From NCBI GenBank assembly GCA_965225625.1, contig CBDDBH010000013.1, positions 1 to 64,000 on the forward strand: 64,000 nt of DNA. The letters run 5' to 3'. Made by a program: the position numbers and the translations under genes. This DNA is from CBDDBH01 sp965225625 (lineage in GTDB: Bacteria > Pseudomonadota > Gammaproteobacteria > JADZEE01). This document shows, piece after piece, positions 1 to 9,142 of this stretch. Each line of letters opens with the position of its first letter. Position 1 is the first letter of the stretch. The notes below the pieces were generated by a model. That model saw nothing but the letters and a program-made list of their open reading frames with translations. It made no database searches and was not told the origin of the DNA.

Positions 1-593
1 CTTTAGCACGCCGCGCCTTGTAGCGATCGATTCGCCCCTGCAGGTCATTCAGCAAGCCATTCATTCCCTCGCTACGCACAATGGCCGAAAACGTGTTGCG
101 GTAGTTGTTGACCAGACTCAGACCCTCAATGACAACGTCGTAGGCCAGCCATCGACCCTGAGTTTCGCGCAGCTTGTAGCTGACCGGAATTTCCGTGCGG
201 CCGGCGACGATGACCGTATCCACTACAGCCCGCGACCCGGTGATTGATTCGTTCACATAACGAATTTCTTGATCGTCATAGGCTTCAATTTTCGTTCGAT
301 ACGTGTCCTCGAGATACTGAGAGAAGAATTCCACGAAATTACGTTTCTCCTCTGGCGATGCCTTTTTCCAGTTGGTCGCCAGAACACTTTGTGACATCGC
401 TTGAAAATCAAAGGTTTTGTTAATAATCACACCGATTCTCTCCCAACGCGCTTCCCGATTGAGATCCTCGGTCTTGAGTATGCCAACGATATCGTTTACG
501 GCGTCCTGCACCCTTTCAGTTGGGGTCAGTGCGGCGTTTTCCTGTGTGCGAAATCAGCAACAGGGCGAAACAAAAGAGGTGTTTTAGCTGCAC
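1..593 (-). CDS. mlaC: MlaC/Ttg2D-family phospholipid-binding protein, 3' end outside window, apparent frameshift near N-terminus
   Basis: Periplasmic carrier of the MlaC family, which moves phospholipids between outer and inner membrane. The minus-strand reading frame from about 553 down to base 2 gives family hallmarks: FDFQAMSQSVL, a WKKASPEEKRNFVEFF segment, GRWLAYDVVIEGLSLVNNYR and EGMNGLL. The gene runs off the left edge, so only its start and middle are here. In this frame there is a stop at 556-554 and no signal peptide. In another frame a GTG at 593 starts VQLKHLFCFALLLIS, a good signal peptide, which stays open to 519. Joining the two needs one indel between 519 and 553, for example in the run of four A/T near 543. 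This could be a sequence error or real damage. A second paralogue lies at 22564-23172. Confidence 0.75.
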
Positions 594-907
594 CGAATAG
601 TCTCGTATGTTGGATATTTGCGGGCTACTTTATCACACTCATCAGGCCGCACATTTCACCAATTCGCGCCGCAGGTGCGCGCCTTTTCGCCGCTGAATTG
701 TGCAACACTATGCACCCGCCGCAGCGCAGGAAACTACGCCTGGTGCCGACCTTCGAGTGAGCGCGGAACCTCGCCAGCTGTATCTATAAACTACTTTAAA
801 AATAAAACTTATACCATTGATAATAAATATGTTAGTTGGTATAAAATAGCGCTGGCTACGCCAAGGCATGGGTCGGCAAGCGAAAATCCAAGCTAAGGTT
901 TTAGCGC
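594..907. other. Gene-free stretch between mlaC-like gene and GGDEF/EAL gene
   Basis: No convincing gene was found; the short open frames here have no recognisable composition or motif. Bases 785-850 are AT-rich and hold a small inverted repeat, TTATACCA at 809-816 and TGGTATAA at 837-844. The stretch probably carries the promoter of the minus-strand mlaC-like gene and the 3' end region of the signalling gene, which is also on the minus strand and stops at 908. Confidence 0.5.
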
Positions 908-3091
908 CTAAGCCGCACCATCAATTGCGTATGATTCTATCGGCAGAGGTCGGCCAACGGCATATCCCTGGGCAAAGTCGACACCCACAGTACGCAGTGT
1001 GCCCAGAGTGACTGTGTCTTCGACGAATTCCGCAATCGTCTTCTTGCCCATGACATGACCCACTTCATTGATCGATTTGACCATGGCGTAATCGATTGCA
1101 TTGGTCGCCATATCGCGAACGAAAGCGCCGTCGATCTTGAGAAAATCCACTGGCAGATGCTTCAAATAGTTAAATGAGGACACGCCAGTGCCGAAGTCGT
1201 CGAGCGCAAATAAACAGCCGCGTTCCTTGACCGTGTTGATGAACCGGGTAGCATTGACGATATTGCTTGCGGCTGCTGTTTCCGTAACCTCGAAACAGAT
1301 TTTATGCGCGGGGATATCGCGTCCATCCAGCTGATCGAGCAGAAATTCAAGAATCTCATCATCACCAAGTGACTGGCCGGACAAATTGATGGCACACATA
1401 TAGAGTCGCTTGAGAACCGCGGGATTGCCCAGCAACCAGTCAAAAGCCGTTTCGATGACCCATCGATCAATTTTCGAGGCGAGGCTGAAGCGCTCCGCCG
1501 CCGGCAAGAACTCATTAGGACCGACGATCTTGCCTTGTTCGTCCTTCATCCTGATCAGCATTTCATAATGGTCGCCTTCGCTGCCTGTGGGGGAAACTGG
1601 AGTAATCGGCTGCAAATTCAGACGGAACCGACCTTCTGCGAGCGCCTCGTTGATGCGGCCCACCCACTTCATTTCGCCCACCCGCACAAGCATATTCAGA
1701 TCATTTTCCGCGTGCACGTGAACACGGTTTCTGCCGGCATCTTTTGCGGTGTAGCAGGCCGCATCCGCCATACTGAGTAGATTCGCCGCATCGACGCTAT
1801 CCGGTGTCACCGGCACGATGCCGATGCTGGCGTGAACGCGCAGCACATCAGAGCCGCACCTGAAATTGTGTTCGTAAATTGCGTCTTTGAGGGCGGTGGC
1901 CACCGTCGCGGCTGGCGCAAGTTCACATTCTTCGATGAGGACGACAAATTCATCGCCACCCAATCGCGCAATGGTGTCGCGCTTGCGCACCACGTTTTCG
2001 AGGATACCGCTGACTTGCACCAAGACCTCGTCCCCGATCGCGTGACCCTTGGTGTCGTTGATGACTTTGAACTGATCCAGGTCGAGGTAGCACAAAGCGT
2101 GGCTGCAGCCGGTCTCTCGGGATTGTTGCAATGCCTTTACCAGGCGTTCTTCGAAGCTGCGCCGATTGTGTAGACCTGTGAGCGAATCGAAACGCTCCTG
2201 ATAGGTAAGACGCTCACTCAACTGGTAGGTCTCGCTTATGTCTTCCGAGACAATCAATAGTGAACAATCCTCACTGCCCTGACCAATTGCTCTAGCGGTC
2301 TCGCGTACCCAGATTATTTGTTCGCTATGGTGGCGCTTGCGGATCTCCCAACGGTGCATACGATCCGACACATTGGTCACTGCTTCGAGATATTTAGCAG
2401 CGGTGGAGCGATCCTCCGGGTGGTAAAGTTCCAATGCTGAAGTACCGACCAGTTCGTTTCGACGGTAGCCTAAATGACGCGCTGCAAGTCGATTTATTGC
2501 GATAATGGTTCCCGTCGTCGACAAGGTAAACATCATCGAGGGATTATCGTCATACAGTGATCGGTAGCGGCTCTCGCTGGCACGCAATTCGTCTTCCATG
2601 AGGATGCGATTATCCATTTCCCATTTCAGCTTGGAATTGGATTCCTGCAACTCAACCGTGCGATGTAGTACTTTGCGTTCTAGATCATGATGCGCTTCGC
2701 GCAAGGCATCGCTTGTGGTTTTCAGTGCCAGGTGCGTGTCGATACGTGCAGCCAGCACGGTGATCTCGCCGGGTTTTATGACGTAATCGTTCGCTCCCAA
2801 GTCGAATGTGCGAACAATCTCTTCAGTCTCGTCATTGGCAGTGAGCATTATCACCGGCAACTGAGTCGGCGCACGCTTGCGGCGGATCTCCCGCAGCACG
2901 GCTTCACCAGATAAATCCGGCATGTGGATATCGAGCACGACAAGATCGAATTCGCGCTGCGCCAGCAGACGCAATCCTTCTTCACCACCGCTGGCGGTGG
3001 TTACGACGTAGCCTTTACTGCCAAGACGCGCCGCTATCGTCGCGCGGACCGTTGCGTTGTCGTCAACGGCAAGTATTCTTGCGCCTTCCAC
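908..3091 (-). CDS. Response regulator with PAS, GGDEF and EAL domains (cyclic-di-GMP turnover)
   Basis: Predicted cytoplasmic two-component output protein of 727 residues. REC domain at 5-120 with acidic pair D10-D11, phosphoacceptor D54 and the K107-P108 pair; short coiled segment about 130-170; PAS domain about 172-290; GGDEF domain about 300-460 with intact GGDEF at 378-382 and an RxxD inhibitory site at 369-372; EAL domain about 475-720. The EAL signature reads EML at 510-512, while the other phosphodiesterase residues are present (INLS, EVTET at 601-605, DDFGTG at 631-636, KIDG at 652-655). Both synthesis and breakdown of c-di-GMP are therefore possible. The start is GTG at 3091, preceded by AGGAGG ten bases upstream. 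No partner histidine kinase is adjacent. Confidence 0.9.
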   Translation of the reverse strand: MEGARILAVDDNATVRATIAARLGSKGYVVTTASGGEEGLRLLAQREFDLVVLDIHMPDLSGEAVLREIRRKRAPTQLPVIMLTANDETEEIVRTFDLGANDYVIKPGEITVLAARIDTHLALKTTSDALREAHHDLERKVLHRTVELQESNSKLKWEMDNRILMEDELRASESRYRSLYDDNPSMMFTLSTTGTIIAINRLAARHLGYRRNELVGTSALELYHPEDRSTAAKYLEAVTNVSDRMHRWEIRKRHHSEQIIWVRETARAIGQGSEDCSLLIVSEDISETYQLSERLTYQERFDSLTGLHNRRSFEERLVKALQQSRETGCSHALCYLDLDQFKVINDTKGHAIGDEVLVQVSGILENVVRKRDTIARLGGDEFVVLIEECELAPAATVATALKDAIYEHNFRCGSDVLRVHASIGIVPVTPDSVDAANLLSMADAACYTAKDAGRNRVHVHAENDLNMLVRVGEMKWVGRINEALAEGRFRLNLQPITPVSPTGSEGDHYEMLIRMKDEQGKIVGPNEFLPAAERFSLASKIDRWVIETAFDWLLGNPAVLKRLYMCAINLSGQSLGDDEILEFLLDQLDGRDIPAHKICFEVTETAAASNIVNATRFINTVKERGCLFALDDFGTGVSSFNYLKHLPVDFLKIDGAFVRDMATNAIDYAMVKSINEVGHVMGKKTIAEFVEDTVTLGTLRTVGVDFAQGYAVGRPLPIESYAIDGAA

Positions 3092-3254
3092 GGGCTATAG
3101 ACCTCCTCTGGGCTAACAAGTCTTCGCGGTCGCCGTTGGCGGGTTTCTCTAATTCAAGCTTGAACCTTAGGCCTGGGTAGATCGCGCTTGCTTCGATTGT
3201 GGACCGATATTGTACGCAAATTCAGTAAGCTATGTAAAACACTTAAAGAGCGGA

Positions 3255-4949
3255 TTAACTAATTTGTGAACTCGCGGTAGGATATAAGGGTGCAAGAGGG
3301 TCTTTGTGGGGGGGCTGTATCGGCTCAACTGCTTCCTTTTGCAGGGCCTGCCACAAACGCTCGCCGCTGAATGTGGTATTGCCGGTTCCATAAAGTTCGC
3401 GGTTGAGCAGCACAAGTTCCGCCCGCATGTCAGCGCTGCAATACTCGCCGAGCTGTGCCAGGCTTTGTGGTGACGCCGCCGGATCACGGATCGCACCCCA
3501 GCGCAGTAACTCAGTTTTTAGCCGATTGAGCTCACCGCTCTCGCAGCACCATTTAATCGCTTTCAAATCAGGGTTTCGCGATAATTTTACAGCGGTAGGT
3601 GCAACCTGCTTGCTGCGCTGCCACGCGAATAATGTGAGCAACCACGCGGCTCCCAGCGCCGCGGCGATCCAACGCCAGGCGTCGGTTGCAGGTCCACCGG
3701 GAGCGGCCGCCTCCGATTTATTGGCTGGCGCGGGTGTTGGTAAGACCTGTGTTTCCGCGAGTTGGGCCGCACGCGCCGCTGCTGGAGCGATGATGCGAAC
3801 GGTGCGGGCCCGCAGACTCGCTATTTCCAGACGATCAGTACCGGTATTCCACCACGGGATCTCGATAGCGGGCAGTTCCACCTCCCCGGGTTGGGCCGGG
3901 ATGATTGCAATCTTCTCTTGGCGCACACCCACCATTCCGACTTCATCGTGCTGATCGCTCAGAACCGGCTGATCCGGGTATAGCTTCAAGCCGTCGGGTG
4001 CGGATCCACTGATTTCCGGCAGTTGGCCGGCGGTCAGGCCATGGACAATCAGTGCCAAAGTACGAGTCACGGGTTCGCCAACCGCCATCGAGTCCGGTTC
4101 GTCGGACCAGACCTCACGAAGTTCGACGGCGCGCGCTGGCAGCCACACCGCTGCGGGATAATCGGCAGGGATAGGACGCACTTTGACAGTGATCGGTTCG
4201 GATCTGAGCCTGCGCACTGTAGCCTGGCCGAACGGATCGAACAGAGAACGAGCTCGTGTAATCACCTTGCCCTCCAAAACGATAGGCTCGAACACCAAAG
4301 TGCCACTTTGCTGCGGGAATATGACGAAGTTTCGCTCAATCACCTCGTAAAGCTTGCCCTGCCGCCGGGTACGGTAGGTTTTGTCCTCGCCGAGTCGTTT
4401 GATCAAGGCGTCGCCATCGCGCACGGTGGGTTCGCTAAGCTGGGCGCTGGCCAGATCGGTTGCCTGATAGATACGCACGGTATAGCGGATCTGCTGCTGA
4501 ACGTAGACCTCGGAGACACCGGTGGTCACCTCCATCAACAGATCCTGCTGCGCCCCGGTTCCAGTTGCGGCTGATCCCAGCACCGTGACGGTGCTGGAAG
4601 GGCTGAGATCGCGACCGAAATGTATAGTCGGAATTGTGAGTTTGCCTGCGCGGCGTGGCATGAGACTCAGGGTCCAGGTCGTGGAACGGGAGAAATCACC
4701 GTTCATCATGTTGAGTTTGCTACTGTGACTGCGACCCAGAATCTCGAAATCTCGTGACAACGGCGTGAAGTCAGGATCGCCATCAACCTGACCGACCGCT
4801 TCAAATGTTAATCGAAGTGATTGGTTGCGGGCCGCCGGATCAGGATCGACAAACACCTGGAATTCCGCAGCCAATGCCGATCCGGCTAACAAAAGAACTC
4901 CAAAAAAGATCGCGAGTAGAGTAAATCCGTTACGCATGCGTCGTCTCAC
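3255..4949 (-). CDS. batD: BatD-like oxygen tolerance protein
   Basis: Member of the BatD family: a signal peptide at about 1-28 ending in ALA, a long beta-rich periplasmic part, one membrane segment near residue 430 (WIAAALGAAWLLTLFAW) and a short cytoplasmic tail, 564 residues in total. Bat proteins are linked to aerotolerance and envelope stress, but their biochemical role is not settled. It is last in the moxR-bat operon. The GTG at 4949 overlaps the TGA of batBC in GTGA, the same junction as between batA and batBC, and a GGGAGA lies just upstream; TTG at 4952 and ATG at 4937 are alternative starts. Confidence 0.85.
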   Translation of the reverse strand: MRRRMRNGFTLLAIFFGVLLLAGSALAAEFQVFVDPDPAARNQSLRLTFEAVGQVDGDPDFTPLSRDFEILGRSHSSKLNMMNGDFSRSTTWTLSLMPRRAGKLTIPTIHFGRDLSPSSTVTVLGSAATGTGAQQDLLMEVTTGVSEVYVQQQIRYTVRIYQATDLASAQLSEPTVRDGDALIKRLGEDKTYRTRRQGKLYEVIERNFVIFPQQSGTLVFEPIVLEGKVITRARSLFDPFGQATVRRLRSEPITVKVRPIPADYPAAVWLPARAVELREVWSDEPDSMAVGEPVTRTLALIVHGLTAGQLPEISGSAPDGLKLYPDQPVLSDQHDEVGMVGVRQEKIAIIPAQPGEVELPAIEIPWWNTGTDRLEIASLRARTVRIIAPAAARAAQLAETQVLPTPAPANKSEAAAPGGPATDAWRWIAAALGAAWLLTLFAWQRSKQVAPTAVKLSRNPDLKAIKWCCESGELNRLKTELLRWGAIRDPAASPQSLAQLGEYCSADMRAELVLLNRELYGTGNTTFSGERLWQALQKEAVEPIQPPHKDPLAPLYPTASSQIS

Positions 4950-6736
4950 CAAGGGTCTCCCGAGTAATCCGATTGCTCGGAACGCTGATATTGATACAGG
5001 AATTTGCGCCGCAACAGGCCACCTGGGTCATCTGGAATACGCCGTAGCCATTGCTCTGTTGCCTGTTCCTGTTCGTTGTCTTGTGGCGTTTCGCTGTCCG
5101 CCAGTGCCGGTGGCGGCGCTGGATCCTCTTCTTGCGCCTCGTCGGTCTGCGGGGATATTTGCTCGGCCGATTGAGGTTCCTGTTCCTGTTCCTGCGGATC
5201 AGGCTGTTGTTCAGCCGCCGAATTCGTATCATCCGGCTGCTGTTCAGAGTGTTTCTGACCAGATTCGGAGGGTTCGGACGCCTTGTCCTGTTGCTGATTC
5301 GATTGATCCTCGCCGGATTGCTGTTCATCGGACCCGTCTTGCTGCTCGTCGTTCTGGGAAGAATCGTCAGGTGGGGACTGCTGAGACAGCAACTCGCGCA
5401 GCAAATCTCGATTAAATGCGGCGTCTTCATGATCCGGTGCGACGGTAAGTGCTTGTTCGTACAGTCCTATCGCTTCCTGGTAGCGTCCAAGCCGGGCAAG
5501 GGCGTTGCCTTTGTTGTAGGAACTATCGGCCGACTCGGTATTCGTCAGAGCATCGGCGGCCGGTTCGAATTCCCCAGCCTGATAATGTGCGGCAGCTTTC
5601 CAATTCGGATCATCGAACATCGCCGCGGCCTTAGCCGGATCGCCGGCTTGGAATACGCTTTGGGCGCGCTGATCATCATTTAGCCAAAGATCACGCCACT
5701 CCAGTCCATGGCTCGGTGGTGGGAGCAACAGCAGTGCGACGAGTGTGAGGCAGCCCCTGCGAAACCCCAGCGCCGCGAGCGGCAAGATAAGCAGCACCAA
5801 TAACGGTCCTGCTTCGCGCCATTGATCCATTTCCAGCGTCGTCGTCTGCGCTTGTTCCTCGCCCTCGCTATCGAAGAACGTCTGCATGGCCTGAATGTCT
5901 GCGTCGGTGGTATTTAGCCTTTGGTAAATGCCGCCACCGGCAGCGGCTAACTCGCGCAGTCCGGGCTCTTGCAAGCTGCTCATCACAATTGCACCATCGG
6001 CATTTTTCAGAAAACCACCACCTGCAGCCGGAATCGGAGCGCCGGCTGCGGTGCCCACGCCAAGCACGGAAACACGCAGCGTGGAGTTGGCCACGCGGGC
6101 CAGGATAGGGGAGAGCTGCGCCTCGATTCCGTCGGTCACGATGAGCAGATGCCCCGCCTGCGCACCACCCTGACGGGCCAGTTCCTGCGCCTTGTCGATG
6201 GCCGCTGTGACGTTGCTACCGGGGGATGGCATCAATTCGGAGCGTAGCACCGGCAGATGTGCGCTGATTGTCCGCACGTCATCGGTCAGCGGGGTTACCG
6301 TGTAAGCTTCGGCTGCATAAACCAACATTGCCGTCTGCCCGTCTTTACGCAGTTTCAGCAAATCGGCAATCTTAAATCGCGCCCGTGCCAGACGACTTGG
6401 CGCGATATCCGGGGTATTCATCGACGGCGACAAATCCAACGCGATCACCACGGTACTGGGCTGGCGAAAGAGCGGACGCGGTAATCGTTCCCAGGTTGGG
6501 CCAGCCAGTGCAACAATGCTTAACGCCAATGTGCTCGTGAGAACAAGCAGCGGCCAATGCCCTCGACTGCCGGGCGCGCGTTCGATCAATACGTAAGGCA
6601 GCAGCGCTGAGTCGCAGACCCGCGACCACGCACTGCCGTGCCAACGGCGCGTCGCATAAAGCGCAATCAACAGCAGTCCGGGCAAAAAGGCCCACAGCCA
6701 GTATGGGCGCAGAAAATGAAATGTCTCTGGGATCAC
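4946..6736 (-). CDS. BatB-BatC fusion: von Willebrand A membrane protein with TPR and acidic tail
   Basis: One 596-residue protein joins BatB and BatC. The N-terminal half has membrane segments near 12-28 and 62-80, then a VWA domain (about 95-285) with metal-site motif DLSPSMN at 101-107. A further membrane segment follows near 310-345, then TPR-like repeats (about 380-470), and a long Gln/Glu/Asp/Ser-rich low-complexity linker. It closes with the BatC-type end WLRRIPDDPGGLLRRKF. It is expected to sit in the inner membrane with its VWA and TPR parts contacting other Bat proteins and the MoxR ATPase. The start is GTG at 6736, overlapping the batA stop (GTGA). Confidence 0.88.
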   Translation of the reverse strand: MIPETFHFLRPYWLWAFLPGLLLIALYATRRWHGSAWSRVCDSALLPYVLIERAPGSRGHWPLLVLTSTLALSIVALAGPTWERLPRPLFRQPSTVVIALDLSPSMNTPDIAPSRLARARFKIADLLKLRKDGQTAMLVYAAEAYTVTPLTDDVRTISAHLPVLRSELMPSPGSNVTAAIDKAQELARQGGAQAGHLLIVTDGIEAQLSPILARVANSTLRVSVLGVGTAAGAPIPAAGGGFLKNADGAIVMSSLQEPGLRELAAAGGGIYQRLNTTDADIQAMQTFFDSEGEEQAQTTTLEMDQWREAGPLLVLLILPLAALGFRRGCLTLVALLLLPPPSHGLEWRDLWLNDDQRAQSVFQAGDPAKAAAMFDDPNWKAAAHYQAGEFEPAADALTNTESADSSYNKGNALARLGRYQEAIGLYEQALTVAPDHEDAAFNRDLLRELLSQQSPPDDSSQNDEQQDGSDEQQSGEDQSNQQQDKASEPSESGQKHSEQQPDDTNSAAEQQPDPQEQEQEPQSAEQISPQTDEAQEEDPAPPPALADSETPQDNEQEQATEQWLRRIPDDPGGLLRRKFLYQYQRSEQSDYSGDPW

Positions 6737-7722
6737 AGCCCCAACCTACCGCGGCCAGCGGCCAGCAGCAGCCCGCATCCGATCAGCAGTGTGCCGGCCA
6801 AGGGCCACGGGAACAGTGCGGACTGGGGTCGGTAGTATTCAGGATCGTGTTCTACCGGTTCCAGTTCGTCCAGCAAGGTGTAGATTTCTTCGAGTTCGTC
6901 CACATCGCGTGCCCTGAAATATCGCCCGCCGGTAACATCCGCTATCGTTTTAAGCGTTTTTTCGTCCAGATCGGAAGATGGATTAACGCGCCGATAACCA
7001 AACATACTGCGCAGCACCTGCTCGTCCGCGCCGATACCGATGGTATACACCGTGAGGCCCTGCGCGGCAGCGAGCTCCGCGGCCTTTAAGGGTTCAATCG
7101 TGCCGCTGGTATTTGCGCCATCCGTGACCAGGATCAGAACCTGGCGCGTAACCTTCTGCGCCCGCAAACGCTTGACGGCTACTCCAATCGCATCCCCGAT
7201 CGCGGTAGATTTTCCCGCCAGACCGATGACCGCTTCGCCCAGGAGTGTGTTAACCGTGACACGGTCGAAGGTCAGAGGGGTCTGTAGATAGGCCCGATCA
7301 GCAAACAATATTAGGCCGATTCGGTCACCCACTCGGCGTTCGATGAATTCGCGGGCTACGGCTTTGGTGGCGGTTAAACGGTCAACGGCACGCCCGCGAA
7401 GTTGAAAATCGGTTTGGCGCATACTGTCAGACAAGTCCACGGCAATCATGAGGTCTCGACCGCTCACCGGGCGTTGCACGGGATCGCCCAGCCATTGTGG
7501 ACGGGCTCCGGCGGTGACCAGTAGTAACCAGGCAATCAGCCCCAGGAGCAACGCCAGGCGGCGGCGCGGCAATGCTCCGCCGAACTGTGGCAGTGCGGTA
7601 AAATCCTCAATGAAAGGCGTGCGCAGCGCGGCGTCGCGCGCCGCTGCTGGTGGCAGCAGGCGCCAAACCACCCAGGGTAGAGGTAACATTGCAAACACCC
7701 ATGGCCAGTCGAAGTTAATCAT
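6733..7722 (-). CDS. batA: BatA-like VWA domain membrane protein
   Basis: Protein of 329 residues with membrane segments near 7-24 and 56-72, a VWA domain of about 88-285, and a last membrane segment near the C-terminus (LFPWPLAGTLLIGCGLLLAAG). The MIDAS motif DLSDS is complete at 96-100, followed by the conserved LVTDGANTSG. BatA and BatB are sister VWA proteins that act with a MoxR ATPase. The start ATG at 7722 overlaps the upstream stop as ATGA, so translation is probably coupled. Confidence 0.9.
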   Translation of the reverse strand: MINFDWPWVFAMLPLPWVVWRLLPPAAARDAALRTPFIEDFTALPQFGGALPRRRLALLLGLIAWLLLVTAGARPQWLGDPVQRPVSGRDLMIAVDLSDSMRQTDFQLRGRAVDRLTATKAVAREFIERRVGDRIGLILFADRAYLQTPLTFDRVTVNTLLGEAVIGLAGKSTAIGDAIGVAVKRLRAQKVTRQVLILVTDGANTSGTIEPLKAAELAAAQGLTVYTIGIGADEQVLRSMFGYRRVNPSSDLDEKTLKTIADVTGGRYFRARDVDELEEIYTLLDELEPVEHDPEYYRPQSALFPWPLAGTLLIGCGLLLAAGRGRLGL

Positions 7723-8207
7723 TCAGATTTCCGACGCGCCAAGCGTTGCACCCAATCGCGAACCGCGGTGACCACTTCGTTCGTATCGAAATCAATCGCG
7801 GCACGATACGGCCCCGCGGCCACTAATTCACCGATTTCTCCGTGCAGACGCGGATCATCCAGTTTCGATTGCAAAAATTCCACCCAGGCCGCGCCGTGCA
7901 GGCTGGCCACTTCAACCCGTGGAGATTGACTCAAAGCGACCCTGCGTAACAATGCAGACAGGTCCTGCAGCAGCCGTTGACGATCACCGCTGCGGCCATA
8001 ACGAGCCTCGATGGCTTGCAGCTCGCGATTTGCGCGCACCTGCAATGCGCGACGCCGGCGCCGCCATAGCCAATATGCACAACCCGCAGCAATTGCAATG
8101 CTGACCATCAACAATCCCCACCAACCGGGCGCGAGGGGCCACCAGCCGATCGGTGCCGGCAGGTGTATATCGCGTAAAGGTATCGATGCGGGATCGCGCG
8201 GATCCAT
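7719..8207 (-). CDS. DUF4381 family membrane protein of the moxR-bat operon
   Basis: Protein of 162 residues with a single membrane segment at about 30-48, followed by an arginine-rich stretch (WRRRRRALQVR) and a soluble helical domain. This matches the DUF4381 family, which regularly sits between the DUF58 and VWA genes in moxR operons. No enzymatic residues are known for it. It lies 8 bases after the DUF58 gene and overlaps batA by four bases. Its function is inferred only from context, probably as a scaffold with the VWA proteins. Confidence 0.8.
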   Translation of the reverse strand: MDPRDPASIPLRDIHLPAPIGWWPLAPGWWGLLMVSIAIAAGCAYWLWRRRRRALQVRANRELQAIEARYGRSGDRQRLLQDLSALLRRVALSQSPRVEVASLHGAAWVEFLQSKLDDPRLHGEIGELVAAGPYRAAIDFDTNEVVTAVRDWVQRLARRKSE

Positions 8208-8215
8208 GAACTGGC

Positions 8216-9142
8216 CTATCGGTGCTGCTTTAGCCCGGCGCGTAATGCCTCTAACGTCGGGACGTCGGTGGGTGCTTCCAGCAGTCGAATGCGCAGCCGG
8301 CGAGTCAGCGCTTGCAACGCATCACAATGCTGTGTGAAGCGTTGTGCGTAGCGTTCAGCAGTCGATTTATCGGCCGAATTCACATCGACGATCGAATGCC
8401 CGTCGCTCAAACGATAACGCCCAGGCGGCGGCAGCCGCGCCTCTAGCGGGTCATAGATATGCACCAGCATGACATCGTTGTGCTGTGCGAGACGAGCGAC
8501 ATCATGTTTTGCAGCATCGAGTAATCCGCGAAAATCACTGATCAGGAATATCAGGCTGCCCGGTTTTGCCACGCGGCAAAGACGCGCCAGGGCATGCTCG
8601 GCCGGATCCTCACGCTGTGCTTCGGCCGCTTCGGCTGGGTGCTCGCAGGCTGCAGCCAGCCGTTTCAAAAAGTGCAGTACGGCGCTCTTGCCGCGGCCGG
8701 GTTTGATCTCTTCATGCGATGTTGCGGAAAAAATCAGGCCGCCGACCCGATCATTAGCGCGTGCAGCGCTCCATGCGAGCAAGGTTGCCACGCGCGCCGC
8801 AATCACTGATTTAAACGCACCACGGGTCGCAAAAAACATCGACGGTCGTAAATCGACCCATAACAACACCGGACGTTCGCGTTCCTGTCGGAATATTTTT
8901 GTATAGGTGTCGCCCGTGCGAGCCGTAACTTTCCAGTCAAGGTGGCGAATATCGTCGCCGGCCTGATAGGGACGTACTTCGTCAAACTCCATGCCGCGGC
9001 CTTTGAAAGCGGACAGGTAGCCGCCTGATTGGTGGGCGCGGGCACCGCTGGCGATTATCGGCAATTCCCGAGCGGCGGCGGCCAACTGAATTAATTCAGC
9101 GATGGTAACGCGTGTCGGATCGAGCACCGCTTGCGCAGTCAT
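8216..9142 (-). CDS. DUF58 domain protein of the moxR-bat operon
   Basis: Protein of 308 residues of the DUF58 family, a VWA-like fold without membrane segments. The family signature GRGMEFDEVRPYQAGDDIRHLDWK lies at about 48-71 (key residues: G-R-G, D-E-V-R-Y, D-D-I-R-x-I/L-D-W). The second gene of the operon, it starts in ATGA overlap with moxR. Such proteins are thought to be partners of MoxR ATPases; no activity can be read from the sequence. Confidence 0.88.
   Translation of the reverse strand: MTAQAVLDPTRVTIAELIQLAAAARELPIIASGARAHQSGGYLSAFKGRGMEFDEVRPYQAGDDIRHLDWKVTARTGDTYTKIFRQERERPVLLWVDLRPSMFFATRGAFKSVIAARVATLLAWSAARANDRVGGLIFSATSHEEIKPGRGKSAVLHFLKRLAAACEHPAEAAEAQREDPAEHALARLCRVAKPGSLIFLISDFRGLLDAAKHDVARLAQHNDVMLVHIYDPLEARLPPPGRYRLSDGHSIVDVNSADKSTAERYAQRFTQHCDALQALTRRLRIRLLEAPTDVPTLEALRAGLKQHR

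Noticed and set aside
401..896. Two plus-strand open frames of 119 and 92 codons
   Set aside because: They overlap the start of the mlaC-like gene and an AT-rich gap, have no motif or ribosome site, and their composition is not protein-like.
5051..5683. A 210-codon plus-strand frame opposite batBC
   Set aside because: It is the antisense of the Gln/Glu-rich linker; its long hydrophobic Leu/Arg runs are a product of that bias.
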